Assembly (NCBI RefSeq): GCF_007556705.1
Contig: NZ_VJOL01000018.1
Coordinates: forward strand, 1-46,041
Direction of reading: 5' to 3'
Origin: Tepidimonas thermarum
GTDB taxonomy: Bacteria; Pseudomonadota; Gammaproteobacteria; Burkholderiales; Burkholderiaceae_C
Length of the DNA stretch: 46,041 nucleotides
In this document: positions 1-8,215 of the stretch, piece by piece
Layout: every line of letters starts with the position of its first letter
How positions within the stretch are numbered: position 1 is the first letter of the stretch
Made by a program: the position numbers and the translations under genes
The notes under the pieces: model-generated
The model's database searches: none
Seen by the model: the letters and a program-made list of their open reading frames with translations, nothing else
What the model was told of the DNA's origin: nothing

Positions 1-124
1 TTCGACCAACTTGGCCTACCCCGACTCTCATGACCTCAACTTCTCGAACCGCCCGGTGCGGACCCGCATGCCGGGTGGTGTGGGAGGGGCTCGGTCAGGC
101 ATACTGACCGCCCCTATCCCTATG

Positions 125-150
125 CCCGCCCGAACCGATGCAAGGGCGGG
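125..150. terminator. weak stem-loop beyond the leftmost gene
   Basis: Seven-base arms CCCGCCC and GGGCGGG (125-131 and 144-150) flank a 12-base loop just past the stop codon of the leftmost leftward gene. Neither strand has a U-run after the stem, so this is only a possible transcription end. I see no gene in bases 1-164. Confidence 0.2.
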
Positions 151-164
151 TGTCGGCGGCTGCT

Positions 165-797
165 CTAGCGTCCCACCAACCGCCGGTACGCCTCGCGCGT
201 TTGCGGCGACACCGCTTGCAGGACTTGGGCGTGGGTGGTGTGGTGGCGGGCGCGCAGGCGGGCGTTGGCCACGGTGCGCGAGCGGCAGAACCAGTGGCAG
301 GTGTGTTGCAGCAGCAACATCTCGGCGCTGAGCATGTAGGCTTTGTCGCGCGCAGACCGCGCGGCCTGGTTGGTGACGACGGTGTCGATGCCGGCAGCGT
401 GCAGGGCCAGGGCGCGGCGCAGGTCGAAGGTGGCGCGCGGAAACAGCTTGTGCGCGTGCGGCAGCGCGATGGGCAGGGTGCTGACCAGGGCATCGTCAGG
501 CCATACCGACTCGACGTCGGCGGCGAGCTGGCGCACCTGGTCGCGCAGTTCGGTTTCGGCGCTGGCCAGCATGTTCCAGATTTGCTCGCGCCGGCTGGGG
601 TCGTCCTCGTCCAAGGCGCGCAGGTAGCCGTCCAACAGGGTTTCCATCAGGCGTTCGATGCGGTACGGCTGCAGGTAGCGGCCCAGCAGTTGGATGCGCC
701 GCTGCTGTTCACGAACTTTGGCGATTTGCAGGCCGGCGCCCAGCGCCAGCGCGAGAAAGAGCAGTTCCATGGTACCCAAGGTGGGGATGGCGGTCAC
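165..797 (-). CDS. conserved hypothetical protein with N-terminal membrane segment
   Basis: A 210-residue protein whose function I do not recognise. A hydrophobic stretch around residues 10-25 (MELLFLALALGAGLQ) is followed by a charged, mostly helical region rich in Arg and Leu, suggesting one N-terminal membrane anchor and a cytoplasmic body. I chose the GTG at 797 because it overlaps the murI stop as GTGA, the pattern of translational coupling; an ATG at 770, just before the hydrophobic segment, is an equally reasonable start. It is last in the yqeY-murI run and probably co-transcribed with them. No catalytic motif is visible. Confidence 0.6.
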   Translation of the reverse strand: MTAIPTLGTMELLFLALALGAGLQIAKVREQQRRIQLLGRYLQPYRIERLMETLLDGYLRALDEDDPSRREQIWNMLASAETELRDQVRQLAADVESVWPDDALVSTLPIALPHAHKLFPRATFDLRRALALHAAGIDTVVTNQAARSARDKAYMLSAEMLLLQHTCHWFCRSRTVANARLRARHHTTHAQVLQAVSPQTREAYRRLVGR

Positions 798-1624
798 GCC
801 GGGTCATCGGGTAAGCGTTGGGGCTGCACGGCCTGCCCCCACAGCAGCGCGATCACGCGCTGGGTTTGTGCCAAGTCGCCGCTGGTCCAAAAGGCGACGT
901 CACCCGGGGCGGGGCCCGGCGCCGCCAGGCCCGCCTGCGCGAGCCGGCGCGCCAGCTCGCGCGCGACGGCGGGGGCGGGATCGAGCACGATGACGCTGGG
1001 GCCGGCCACGCGTTCGATGACCGGGCGCAAAAACGGGTAGTGCGTGCAGCCCAGCACGAGCACGTCGGCCCCCACGGCCAACAGCGGTCGCACCTGCTGC
1101 GCGACGGCGGCTTCGGTCTCGGGGCCGTCGAGTTCACCGCGCTCGACGCGTTCCACCCAGCCCGGGCAGGCCTGCGGCAGCACGCGCACGCCGGCGGCGT
1201 GCGCTGCGATCAGGCGGGCCAATCCTGGGCTGGCCACCGTGTTGCGCGTGGCCAGCACGCCGACGATGCCGCTGCGGGTCAGGGCCACCGCGGGTTTGAC
1301 GGCGGGCTCGATGGCGACGATGGGCCAATCCGGGTGGCGCTCGCGCAGGGCCTGGATCGACAGGCCGGTGACCGTGTTGCAGGCGACGACCACCGCCTTG
1401 CAGCCGGCGCGCCGCAACTGCGCCAGAATGTGCTCGGCGCGCGCCTGCACGTAGGCGGGCGGTTTGTCGCCGTAGGGGGCGTGGCCCGAATCGGCGACGT
1501 AAATAAGCCGCTCAGCGGGGAGCTGGCAGCGGATTTCGAGCAGCACCGACAGGCCGCCCACCCCGGAGTCGAACACGCCCACGGGGGCGCAGGCGGCCAG
1601 CGGTGGCACCAGGGCGGTCGTCAT
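794..1624 (-). CDS. murI: glutamate racemase
   Basis: Interconverts L- and D-glutamate in the cytoplasm, supplying D-Glu for peptidoglycan. The 276-residue protein has the family N-terminus FDSGVGG (residues 18-24) and both catalytic cysteines in their usual settings, C82 in VACNTVTG and C193 in GCTHYPF. Length is normal for the family. The ATG at 1624 is chosen because the FDSGVGG motif then sits about 17 residues in; the frame stays open upstream but is antisense-type low-complexity sequence overlapping yqeY. It lies 19 bp after yqeY and overlaps the next gene by GTGA, so an operon is likely. Confidence 0.95.
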   Translation of the reverse strand: MTTALVPPLAACAPVGVFDSGVGGLSVLLEIRCQLPAERLIYVADSGHAPYGDKPPAYVQARAEHILAQLRRAGCKAVVVACNTVTGLSIQALRERHPDWPIVAIEPAVKPAVALTRSGIVGVLATRNTVASPGLARLIAAHAAGVRVLPQACPGWVERVERGELDGPETEAAVAQQVRPLLAVGADVLVLGCTHYPFLRPVIERVAGPSVIVLDPAPAVARELARRLAQAGLAAPGPAPGDVAFWTSGDLAQTQRVIALLWGQAVQPQRLPDDPA

Positions 1625-1643
1625 GCCGCGCGGGGGGCGGGGC

Positions 1644-2105
1644 TCAGGGGGCGATGGCGGCCTTAACCGCGGCAGACACCTGGGCCATGTCGGCGCGGCC
1701 GCTGAGCTCGGCCTTGGCCGCGGCCATGAGTTTGCCCATGTCGGCCGGCGTGGGCGCGCGTCCCCATTCGCTGGCCAGGCGGGCCACGATGGCCTGCACC
1801 GCTTCGTTGACCGCCTGCGCGTCGAGGCGGGCGGGCAGGTAGGCCTCGAGGACGGCGGCTTCGGCACGTTCCTTGTCGGCCAAGTCGGTGCGGCCGGCCT
1901 GCTCGTAGGCGGCGATGGCGTCGCGCCGTTGTTTGAGCAGTTTGTCCACCACCGCGATCACGCCCGCATCGTCCAGGGTGATGCGCTCGTCCACTTCGCG
2001 CTGTTTGATGGCGGCCAACAACAGCCGGATGGCCCCGAGGCGGGCGCTGTCCTTGGCGCGCATGGCGGCCTTCATGTCGTCGGTGATGCGGTCCTTGAGT
2101 GCCAT
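1644..2105 (-). CDS. GatB/YqeY domain-containing protein
   Basis: A 153-residue YqeY-family protein, related to the tail domain of the GatB amidotransferase subunit. The start MALKDRITDDMKAAMRAKD, the central helix around KQREVDERI, and the C-terminal DMGKLMAA stretch are typical. The family often lies beside rpsU, as here (rpsU is 145 bp upstream). Its biochemical role is not settled; a link to tRNA-dependent amidation has been proposed from the domain alone. A likely terminator separates it from rpsU, so it may rely partly on read-through or on its own promoter. Confidence 0.9.
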   Translation of the reverse strand: MALKDRITDDMKAAMRAKDSARLGAIRLLLAAIKQREVDERITLDDAGVIAVVDKLLKQRRDAIAAYEQAGRTDLADKERAEAAVLEAYLPARLDAQAVNEAVQAIVARLASEWGRAPTPADMGKLMAAAKAELSGRADMAQVSAAVKAAIAP

Positions 2106-2144
2106 GGGAACTTTCTGCGGTGAGAGGGTGGATCGAGAAACGAC

Positions 2145-2174
2145 AAAGCCCGCCAGAGCGTCCTCGGGCGGGCT
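2145..2174 (-). terminator. rho-independent terminator after rpsU
   Basis: On the minus strand, 8-bp arms (2147-2154 with 2167-2174) enclose a 12-base loop and are followed by TTGTCG. The hairpin lies between the rpsU stop and yqeY. The U-tract is short, so termination may be partial. Confidence 0.6.
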
Positions 2175-2250
2175 GTTGGTGTCACCGGCGCGCGGGCGGT
2201 AACGTCATCGGGGTGCGGGGCCCTGGGGCACCCCGATGCGCTGACGGCGC

Positions 2251-2463
2251 TCAGTACAGGCGCTGCGGCAACTGCTGCGAGCGCACCCGCTTGAGGTGGC
2301 GCTTGATGGCAGCAGCCTTCTTGCGCTTGCGCTCGGCGGTGGGTTTTTCGTAGAACTCGCGGGCACGCAGCTCGTTGAGCAGGCCCAGCTTTTCGATCGT
2401 GCGCTTGAAGCGGCGCAGGGCGACGTCGAACGGTTCGTTGTCTTTAACGCGGATGGTGGTCAT
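2251..2463 (-). CDS. rpsU: 30S ribosomal protein S21
   Basis: Small basic ribosomal protein of 70 residues, the normal length for S21. It carries the family landmarks: start [20 protein letters not shown], then [18 protein letters not shown], and a basic C-terminus. The ATG at 2463 gives the conserved N-terminus; the longer open frame upstream has no S21-like residues. A TATAAT hexamer on the same strand at 2596-2601 places the probable transcription start roughly 125 bases upstream, leaving a longish 5' leader. Confidence 0.97.
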   Translation of the reverse strand: MTTIRVKDNEPFDVALRRFKRTIEKLGLLNELRAREFYEKPTAERKRKKAAAIKRHLKRVRSQQLPQRLY

Positions 2464-2595
2464 TGGCCAATGGTTTCCGAAAATGCACCAGGTGCCGCAC
2501 GCGGGGAAGATCAGACCCATCGCCGGCGCGCCTGGCAGGGGTTCCCCATCGTCAAGGTGATCACGGCAGACGGGGCTTTGCCAGCAAAGACCGCC

Positions 2596-2601
2596 ATTAT
2601 A
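2596..2601 (-). promoter_or_regulatory. candidate -10 box for rpsU
   Basis: A perfect TATAAT on the minus strand lies upstream of rpsU in the 202-bp gap shared with the divergent polyphosphate kinase gene. A matching -35 hexamer at standard spacing is not convincing. Confidence 0.4.
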
Positions 2602-2665
2602 AGCGTTTCACACGGCGTGCGTGTGTGTCATGATGCGGCCTGACCACGGCAGAGGAGGAGCCCTT

Positions 2666-4153
2666 ATGTTTGCTTCGGCGGAAATCGGTCACCGCATCGA
2701 CCGCGCCACCTACAAGGCGGAGGTGCCCGCGCTGCGCGCCGCGCTGCTGGAGGCGCAGTATGCGCTGCTCAAGAGCGCCGACCGCGCCATCGTGATCCTG
2801 ATCAACGGCGTCGATGGCGCCGGGCGCAGCGAGACAGTCAACACGCTCAACGCCTGGATGGATCCGCGGCACATCCGCACCGAGGCGTTTGACGCCATGA
2901 CCGACGAAGACCGGCGCCGGCCGGAGCTGTGGCGCTTTTGGCAGGTGCTGCCGCCCAAGGGGCATATCGGGATTTTGTTCGGGTCGTGGTACACCGACCC
3001 GATCCTGGCGCGCGTCGAGGGGCGCGACAGCCGCGACCATTTTGCACACCGCTTGGAGCGCATTCGGCAGTTCGAGCGCATGCTCACCGCCGAAGGGGTG
3101 GTGCTGGTCAAGTTCTGGTTTCACCTGTCCTACCGCGCGGCCAAGGCGCGCCTGAAGGCGCTGTCCAGCGACCCGCGCACGGCCTGGCGCATCGGCCCGC
3201 GCGAAAAGGCGCATCTGAAGCGCTACGATGATTTCATCGAGGCCAGCGACGAGGCGCTGCGCAAGACCAGCTTGGGCGAGGCGCCCTGGATCGTGATCGA
3301 AGGCAGCGATGAGGCCTACCGGAACCTGACGGCCGGACGGCATCTGCTGTCGGTGTTGCGGCACAGCAAGGCGAGCGTGCCACCGCCCAGCCCGGTGCCC
3401 GCCAGCGCCCTCCACACCGGTTTGGCCGATGACCTAACCGTGCTGCGCGCGCTCGACTACAGCCGGCAGCTGTCGCGCGAACGCTACGACCGGCTGCTGG
3501 AGCGCTGGCAGGGCCGGCTCAACCTGCTCAGCCGTGATCCGCGCATGCGCCAGCGCGCGCTGGTGGTGGTGTTCGAGGGGATGGACGCGGCAGGCAAGGG
3601 CAGCACCATCCGGCGCCTGACGGGGGCCTGGGACGCGCGCTACTACCGGGTGGTGCCGGTGGCCGCCCCCAACGAGAACGAGCGCGCGCAGCCGTATCTG
3701 TGGCGTTTTTGGCGCTACATCCCCCCGCATGGGCGCGCGGTGATCTTCGATCGCTCGTGGTACGGGCGGGTGCTGGTGGAACGCGTCGAGGGCTTTTGCA
3801 CCGAGTCGGACTGGATGCGCGCTTACGGCGAGATCAATGCCTACGAGGAGGAGCTGGCCGAGGCGGGCGTGATCATCGTCAAGTTCTGGCTGGCCATCAC
3901 GCCTGAGGAGCAGCTTCGGCGCTTTCGCGAGCGCGAGACGACACCGCACAAGCAGTTCAAGATCACCCCCGAGGATTGGCGCAACCGGGAAAAGTGGCCC
4001 GCCTACGAGCGCGCGGTGCAGGACATGGTGGATCGCACCTCGACCCGGGTGGCGCCATGGCACATCGTGGCGTCGGACGACAAGCTGTGGTCACGCATCG
4101 AGGTGCTGCGCACGCTGTGCCGACGCATCGAGCAGGTGCTGCGGCGGGGGTAG
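2666..4153 (+). CDS. pap: polyphosphate:AMP phosphotransferase (two-domain PPK2)
   Basis: Transfers phosphate from polyphosphate to AMP, making ADP. The 495-residue protein contains two PPK2 domains in tandem, the class II arrangement. The first has a changed P-loop, GVDGAGRSE, near residues 48-56, and FGSWYTD where the active domain has FDRSWYGR. The second has the intact loop GMDAAGKGST near residue 305 and FDRSWYGR further on. The C-terminal domain is therefore probably the catalytic one, as in known class II enzymes. ATG 2666 has a strong AGGAGGAG site six bases upstream. The gene stands alone, divergent from rpsU. Confidence 0.93.
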   Translation: MFASAEIGHRIDRATYKAEVPALRAALLEAQYALLKSADRAIVILINGVDGAGRSETVNTLNAWMDPRHIRTEAFDAMTDEDRRRPELWRFWQVLPPKGHIGILFGSWYTDPILARVEGRDSRDHFAHRLERIRQFERMLTAEGVVLVKFWFHLSYRAAKARLKALSSDPRTAWRIGPREKAHLKRYDDFIEASDEALRKTSLGEAPWIVIEGSDEAYRNLTAGRHLLSVLRHSKASVPPPSPVPASALHTGLADDLTVLRALDYSRQLSRERYDRLLERWQGRLNLLSRDPRMRQRALVVVFEGMDAAGKGSTIRRLTGAWDARYYRVVPVAAPNENERAQPYLWRFWRYIPPHGRAVIFDRSWYGRVLVERVEGFCTESDWMRAYGEINAYEEELAEAGVIIVKFWLAITPEEQLRRFRERETTPHKQFKITPEDWRNREKWPAYERAVQDMVDRTSTRVAPWHIVASDDKLWSRIEVLRTLCRRIEQVLRRG

Positions 4154-4165
4154 CGCGGCGGCCCG

Positions 4166-4468
4166 CTACAGCGGCGCCAAGCCGTGGCGGGCGCGGGCGC
4201 GCGCGCAGGCGTCGCTGCCGGCTTCGAACTCCCGGCACGGGGCCGGGCGCCACTCGTAGATGCCGCAGGCTACCTGGCGGCCGATGGCGCCGGTGAGCGC
4301 CGCGCAGCGTGGTGGCCAGTGGTCGGTGCCGCGCATGCGCACGGTTGCGCCCGCGACGTCCACCACCAGCCCATCGGGCACGGTGCCGCCGCAGGCTTGG
4401 GTTTCGTACACGGAAAAATCGACACGGAAGGCGGCGCAGCACGCGCCGCAGCGCTGGCACTCGTTCAT
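4166..4468 (-). CDS. YkgJ family cysteine-cluster protein
   Basis: A 100-residue protein beginning MNECQRCGACCAAFRVDFS. The CxxCGACC motif at the start, plus C56, C69 and C79 (the last in RPAPCREFE), are the features of the YkgJ/UPF0153 zinc- or iron-binding family, whose role is unknown. It ends 12 bp from the convergent polyphosphate kinase gene and starts 10 bp beyond the telomeric side of the 84-bp repeat array that follows argF, so it may once have been in the argDF transcription unit. Confidence 0.85.
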   Translation of the reverse strand: MNECQRCGACCAAFRVDFSVYETQACGGTVPDGLVVDVAGATVRMRGTDHWPPRCAALTGAIGRQVACGIYEWRPAPCREFEAGSDACARARARHGLAPL

Positions 4469-4490
4469 CCTCGGGGTGTCAGCCCATACG

Positions 4491-4826
4491 GCCCAGCAGC
4501 AGGTATTCCATCAACGCTTTTTGCACATGCATGCGGTTTGGCCGCTGCGCTCGAAACCGCATGGGTCATAGTCTGCCCAGCAGCAGGTATTCCATCAACG
4601 CTTTTTGCACATGCATGCGGTTTGGCCGCTGCGCTCGAAACCGCATGGGTCATAGTCTGCCCAGCAGCAGGTATTCCATCAACGCTTTTTGCACATGCAT
4701 GCGGTTTGGCCGCTGCGCTCGAAACCGCATGGGTCATAGTCTGCCCAGCAGCAGGTATTCCATCAACGCTTTTTGCACATGCATGCGGTTTGGCCGCTGC
4801 GCTCGAAACCGCATGGATCATAGTCT
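4491..4826 (-). repeat. 84-bp tandem repeat, four copies, derived from the argF 3' end
   Basis: Four head-to-tail 84-bp units begin at 4491, 4575, 4659 and 4743; the same sequence starting at 4827 is the true argF 3' end. About 50 bp of each unit equals argF codons for NRMHVQKALMEYLLLG; the other 34 bp are absent from argF itself. Each unit carries a perfect inverted repeat, ATGCGGTTT and AAACCGCAT, separated by 14 bases. Copies are nearly identical: the only internal difference I see is an A/G change at 4817. In the argF frame every copy except the outermost ends GRL-stop; the outermost ends GRMG-stop (4478-4480), which may be the ancestral argF terminus. Confidence 0.95.
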
Positions 4827-5762
4827 GCCCAGCAGCAGGTATTCCATCAACGCTTTTTGCACATGCATGCGGTTTTCGGCTTCGTCCCAGACGACGGACT
4901 GGGGGCCGTCGATGACCTCGGCGGTGACTTCCTCGCCGCGGTGCGCGGGCAAGCAGTGCATGAACAGGGCGTCGGGCTTGGCCTGGGCCATCATCGCGGG
5001 CGTCACGCACCAGGCGGCAAACGCCTGTTTGCGCGCTTCGTTTTCGGCTTCGTAGCCCATGCTGGTCCAGACGTCGGTGGTGACCAGGTCCGCGCCGCGG
5101 CAGGCATCCATCGGGTCGTCGAACACGCGCCAGAAGTCGGCGCGCGGCACACCGGCGACGGCGGGATCGACCTCGTAGCCGCGCGGGGTGCTGATGTGCA
5201 GGCGAAACCCCAGCAACTGCGCCGCCTGCAGCCAGGTGTTGGCCATGTTGTTGCCGTCGCCCACCCAGGCCACGGTGATGCCGCGCAGGGCACCGACGTC
5301 GAGCGTGCCGTCGGCACGCCGGCCGCGGTATTCCAGCCACGTAAACAGGTCGGCCAGGATCTGGCAGGGGTGAAATTCGTTGGTCAGACCGTTGATGACC
5401 GGCACGCGCGAGTGCGCGGCAAAACGCTCGATTTTGCTTTGCTCGAAGGTGCGGATCATCACCAGGTCCACCATGCGGCTGATGACGCGCGCGGTGTCTT
5501 CGATGGGCTCGCTGCGCCCGAGTTGGCTGTCGCCGGTGGTCAGGTGCACCACCGAGCCGCCCATCTGGTACATGCCGGCCTCGAAGCTGACGCGCGTGCG
5601 CGTGCTGGCCTTCTCGAAAATCATGGCCAGGGTGCGGTCGGGGTCGGCAAACGGCTGGTATTTTTCGACTGCCTTGAACTTGCGCTTGATGAAGTCGGCG
5701 CGCTGGAACAGGTAGGCGTATTCCTCGGCGCTGAGGTCCTTGAATTGCAGGTAGTGTTTCAT
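4818..5762 (-). CDS. argF: ornithine carbamoyltransferase
   Basis: Joins carbamoyl phosphate and ornithine to give citrulline in arginine synthesis. The 314-residue protein has the carbamoyl-phosphate motif STRTR (53-57), HPCQ (131-134) for the substrate carbonyl, and the ornithine-binding HCLPAHRG (269-276). Length is normal. Its ATG overlaps the argD stop as ATGA, so the two are translated together. The last residues, GRL-stop, lie at the junction with the 84-bp tandem array; the array appears to have replaced the original final two or three residues without harming the fold. Confidence 0.97.
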   Translation of the reverse strand: MKHYLQFKDLSAEEYAYLFQRADFIKRKFKAVEKYQPFADPDRTLAMIFEKASTRTRVSFEAGMYQMGGSVVHLTTGDSQLGRSEPIEDTARVISRMVDLVMIRTFEQSKIERFAAHSRVPVINGLTNEFHPCQILADLFTWLEYRGRRADGTLDVGALRGITVAWVGDGNNMANTWLQAAQLLGFRLHISTPRGYEVDPAVAGVPRADFWRVFDDPMDACRGADLVTTDVWTSMGYEAENEARKQAFAAWCVTPAMMAQAKPDALFMHCLPAHRGEEVTAEVIDGPQSVVWDEAENRMHVQKALMEYLLLGRL

Positions 5763-6970
5763 GCGTGGGTCTCGTCCAGGAAGGCCCGCACCTGCGGCAC
5801 CAGTTTGGCGATGATTTCGTCGGCTTCGGCGCGCGACAGGATCAGCGGCGGCACCAGTCGGATGACGCGCTCGGCCGTCACCGACAGCAACAAACCGGCC
5901 CGTGCGCAGCGCAGCACCAGGTCGCCGCAGGGGCGGTCGAGCTCGATGCCGATCATGAGGCCCTTGCCGCGCACCTCGCGCACGCCGGGCAGGCCATGCA
6001 GCTCGGCCCACAGCTGGGTCAGCAGGTGCTCGCCTTGGGTGGCGGCGTTGGCCAGCAGGCCCTCGTCTTCCATGATGCGGATGGTCTCCAGCCCGGCGCG
6101 CATGGCCAAGGGGTTGCCGCCAAAGGTGGTGCCGTGATTGCCCGGCTGGAACAGGCGCGCGGCGCGGGGGCCGGCCACGACCGCGCCCACGGGCACGCCC
6201 GAGCCCAGCCCTTTGGCCAGCGGCATGACGTCGGGGCGGATGTTGGCCCACTGGTGGGCAAACCACTTGCCGGTGCGGCCCATGCCGCACTGCACCTCGT
6301 CGATCATGAGCAGCCAGTCGTGCGCGTCGCACAGGGCGCGCACGCCGGCGATGTAGTCGGCATCCAGCGGGTGCACGCCGCCTTCGCCCTGGATGGCCTC
6401 GAAAAAGACCGCCACCACGTTGGGGTTGCCGGCGGTGGCGCGGCGCAGCGCCTCCAGGTCGTTGATGGGCACGCGGATGAAGCCGTCCACCAGAGGCTCA
6501 AAGCCTGCCTGCACCTTGGGGTTACCTGTCGCGGACAGGGTGGCGATGGAGCGGCCGTGGAAGGCGCGCTCGTAGACGACGATTTCCGGGCGGGCGATGC
6601 CCTTGTCGTGGCCGAACTTGCGTGCGAGCTTGAGGGCGGCCTCGTTGGCTTCTAGCCCGCTGGAGCAGAAAAAAACGTTGTCCAGTCCGCTGCGCTCGCA
6701 CAGGGCCGCGGCCAAGGGCTCGGTCCAGGGGTGGTGGTAGTAGTTGCTGACGTGGATCAGGCGGCCCACCTGTTCCTGCAACGCTTTGACCAGGCGCGGG
6801 TGGGCGTGACCCAGCGTGTTGACCGCGATGCCCGCCAGCGCGTCGAGGTATTCGCGCCCATCGACGTCCCAGACACGGCAGCCGCGGCCGTGGGACAGCA
6901 TGATCGGCACGCGCGCGTAGGTTGGCATCACGTGCGGCTCGGTGGGAGGGGTGGCGGATGGGTGGCTCAT
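5759..6970 (-). CDS. argD: acetylornithine aminotransferase
   Basis: PLP-dependent class III aminotransferase of 403 residues, making N-acetylornithine from the semialdehyde. The cofactor lysine is K253 in PLAKGLGSG, the pyridoxal-ring aspartate is D224 in IDEVQCGMGRTG, and the phosphate-binding SSGLEANE begins near residue 103. The ATG at 6970 is the first start giving the family N-terminus. It overlaps argF by four bases. Some family members also act on succinyl-diaminopimelate; context with argF favours arginine synthesis here. A 222-bp AT-containing gap separates it from the divergent DUF3579 gene. Confidence 0.93.
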   Translation of the reverse strand: MSHPSATPPTEPHVMPTYARVPIMLSHGRGCRVWDVDGREYLDALAGIAVNTLGHAHPRLVKALQEQVGRLIHVSNYYHHPWTEPLAAALCERSGLDNVFFCSSGLEANEAALKLARKFGHDKGIARPEIVVYERAFHGRSIATLSATGNPKVQAGFEPLVDGFIRVPINDLEALRRATAGNPNVVAVFFEAIQGEGGVHPLDADYIAGVRALCDAHDWLLMIDEVQCGMGRTGKWFAHQWANIRPDVMPLAKGLGSGVPVGAVVAGPRAARLFQPGNHGTTFGGNPLAMRAGLETIRIMEDEGLLANAATQGEHLLTQLWAELHGLPGVREVRGKGLMIGIELDRPCGDLVLRCARAGLLLSVTAERVIRLVPPLILSRAEADEIIAKLVPQVRAFLDETHA

Positions 6971-7062
6971 GGCGTTGCGTTCGTGGGTGCCCGGGCCGGG
7001 CGGCAATGGGTGGATTCTAGGGCCACGCCGGGCCGTGCTCGCGCGCGCGGTCAGGGGTGAAG

Positions 7063-7080
7063 TCTTATATAAGATATAAT
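7063..7080. promoter_or_regulatory. palindrome TCTTATATAAGA overlapping a TATAAT box
   Basis: A perfect 12-bp palindrome (7063-7074) abuts TATAAT (7075-7080) on the plus strand, about 110 bases before the DUF3579 gene and 93 bp upstream of argD. It stands out in GC-rich surroundings. It looks like an operator laid over a promoter; the bound regulator is unknown. The -35 region for the plus strand is poor. Confidence 0.5.
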
Positions 7081-7192
7081 ACTGCCGCGTGCGCTGGGCG
7101 ATCCCCAGCGTCACCGTCGCCCCGTTTGCCGGGGTGGTTGCCCCCCATCACGCCGCCGTGCGCCCACCGGCCGCGGCCCATTCATTCGTGCG

Positions 7193-7513
7193 ATGGTCAC
7201 GCCCAACGCCCAAGAAATCTTCATTCAGGGAGTCACGCACAGTGGCCGCACGTTTCGTCCCAGCGACTGGGCGGAGCGGCTGGCGGGCGTGATGCGGCCT
7301 TTCCATCCCCAGGCGGCGCAAGGGCACGGCGCGCACCTGGGCTACTCCCCTTGGGTCATCCCGACCGTGGTCAACGGTATCAAGTGCGTCGTCGTCAACC
7401 GCGCGTTGCGCGACTACGACGAGCGGGCGTGGAACTTCGTGCTGGGGTTTGCGCGCGACAACGACCTCGTCGTCACCGAAGCCTGTTTGCTGCCCGATCC
7501 GCCGCGCTCGTGA
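7193..7513 (+). CDS. DUF3579 domain-containing protein
   Basis: A 106-residue protein covering one complete DUF3579 domain. Family features include EIFIQGVTHSGRTFRPSDWA, LAGVMRPF, a YSPWV segment, and NFVLGFARDNDLVV near the end. The function is unknown; the family is mostly beta-proteobacterial and often lies beside argD, as here. The ATG at 7193 has no strong ribosome site; the conserved EIFIQG segment begins only seven residues in, so a later start is unlikely. Confidence 0.88.
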   Translation: MVTPNAQEIFIQGVTHSGRTFRPSDWAERLAGVMRPFHPQAAQGHGAHLGYSPWVIPTVVNGIKCVVVNRALRDYDERAWNFVLGFARDNDLVVTEACLLPDPPRS

Positions 7514-7599
7514 CCGCTCCCCGCGTGTGGGCGTCAACGCGCCGCTGCGGTGCAACGGCGTGGCCACCGGCTGGGTGGGTCCATGGCGGTGCCGCACGT

Positions 7600-7633
7600 A
7601 AAAACGCCGCCGGGGCGGGTGCCGCGGCGGCGT
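7600..7633 (-). terminator. rho-independent terminator after rpsT
   Basis: On the minus strand, 8-bp arms (ACGCCGCC at 7604-7611 with GGCGGCGT at 7626-7633) are followed directly by TTTTTAC. It lies 88 bp past the rpsT stop. I see nothing else in the 207-bp gap 7514-7720. Confidence 0.75.
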
Positions 7634-7720
7634 GGGGGTGGCTTTGCTGGCAGCGCACCCGTTCCAAGGCAGACGGTCGCTGGCTGGCGGCCAGCAACGT
7701 CCGGGCGGGGGAGGTGTCCG

Positions 7721-8017
7721 TCAGGCGGACGCGGCGGCCAGAGCCTTGACCTTGGCCGACAGGCGGCTCTTGTCGCGGGCCGCCTTGTTCTTGTGGAAGA
7801 TGCCCTTGTCCGCGATCGAGTCGACGATCGACTGCATTTGGGCAAAGAGTTCGGTGGCCTTGGCCTTGTCGCCGGCGGCAACGGCCTTTTCCACTTTCTT
7901 GATGGCGGTGCGGTAGCGCGAGCGCAGCGAGCTGTTGTGCGCGTTGAGCTTGACGTCTTGGCGCGCGCGCTTGCGGCCAGAGGCCAGGCGCGGCGACTTC
8001 TTGGATTTGGTTGCCAT
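7721..8017 (-). CDS. rpsT: 30S ribosomal protein S20
   Basis: A 98-residue basic ribosomal protein starting [20 protein letters not shown], with the S20 landmarks [11 protein letters not shown] and [18 protein letters not shown]. Length is slightly above the usual 87-90. The minus-strand open frame continues far upstream across the desaturase and helicase genes, but only the portion from ATG 8017 resembles S20. Regulation likely runs from the TATAAT box at 8070-8075, and a clear terminator follows the stop. Confidence 0.97.
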   Translation of the reverse strand: MATKSKKSPRLASGRKRARQDVKLNAHNSSLRSRYRTAIKKVEKAVAAGDKAKATELFAQMQSIVDSIADKGIFHKNKAARDKSRLSAKVKALAAASA

Positions 8018-8069
8018 GGTGTGTCGAATTCCTAAAAGCGGTTGGTGGATGTTGCCAGCAAAGCCGTGC

Positions 8070-8098
8070 ATTATAAAACGGCCGCTGTCTGTGTGGTA
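8070..8098 (-). promoter_or_regulatory. candidate rpsT promoter
   Basis: A perfect TATAAT on the minus strand (8070-8075) lies 53 bp before the rpsT start. The position 17 bases upstream reads TACCAC, a weak -35. It sits in the 198-bp gap shared with the divergent desaturase gene, in which I see no other structure. Confidence 0.5.
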
Positions 8099-8215
8099 GA
8101 GGCAACAGTGGCGGGGGCGTGGTGCGTTTCGTTTGATGGAACGCAAGCGGGCTTGGGCATGATCGGGCATACTCGCGCCGGTTTGGCTTCCGTTGTGCCT
8201 TTCTTGCGTGCCGTT

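Noticed and set aside
4491-4826. Repeat array as a CRISPR locus
   Set aside because: Whole 84-bp units are identical with no unique spacers, no cas genes lie nearby, and the unit derives from argF.
4465-5340. Open frame running through the 84-bp repeats that would encode a 28-residue repeat protein
   Set aside because: It arises because the unit length is divisible by three; most of the frame is antisense-type or out-of-frame argF sequence, with no ribosome site for the repeat part.
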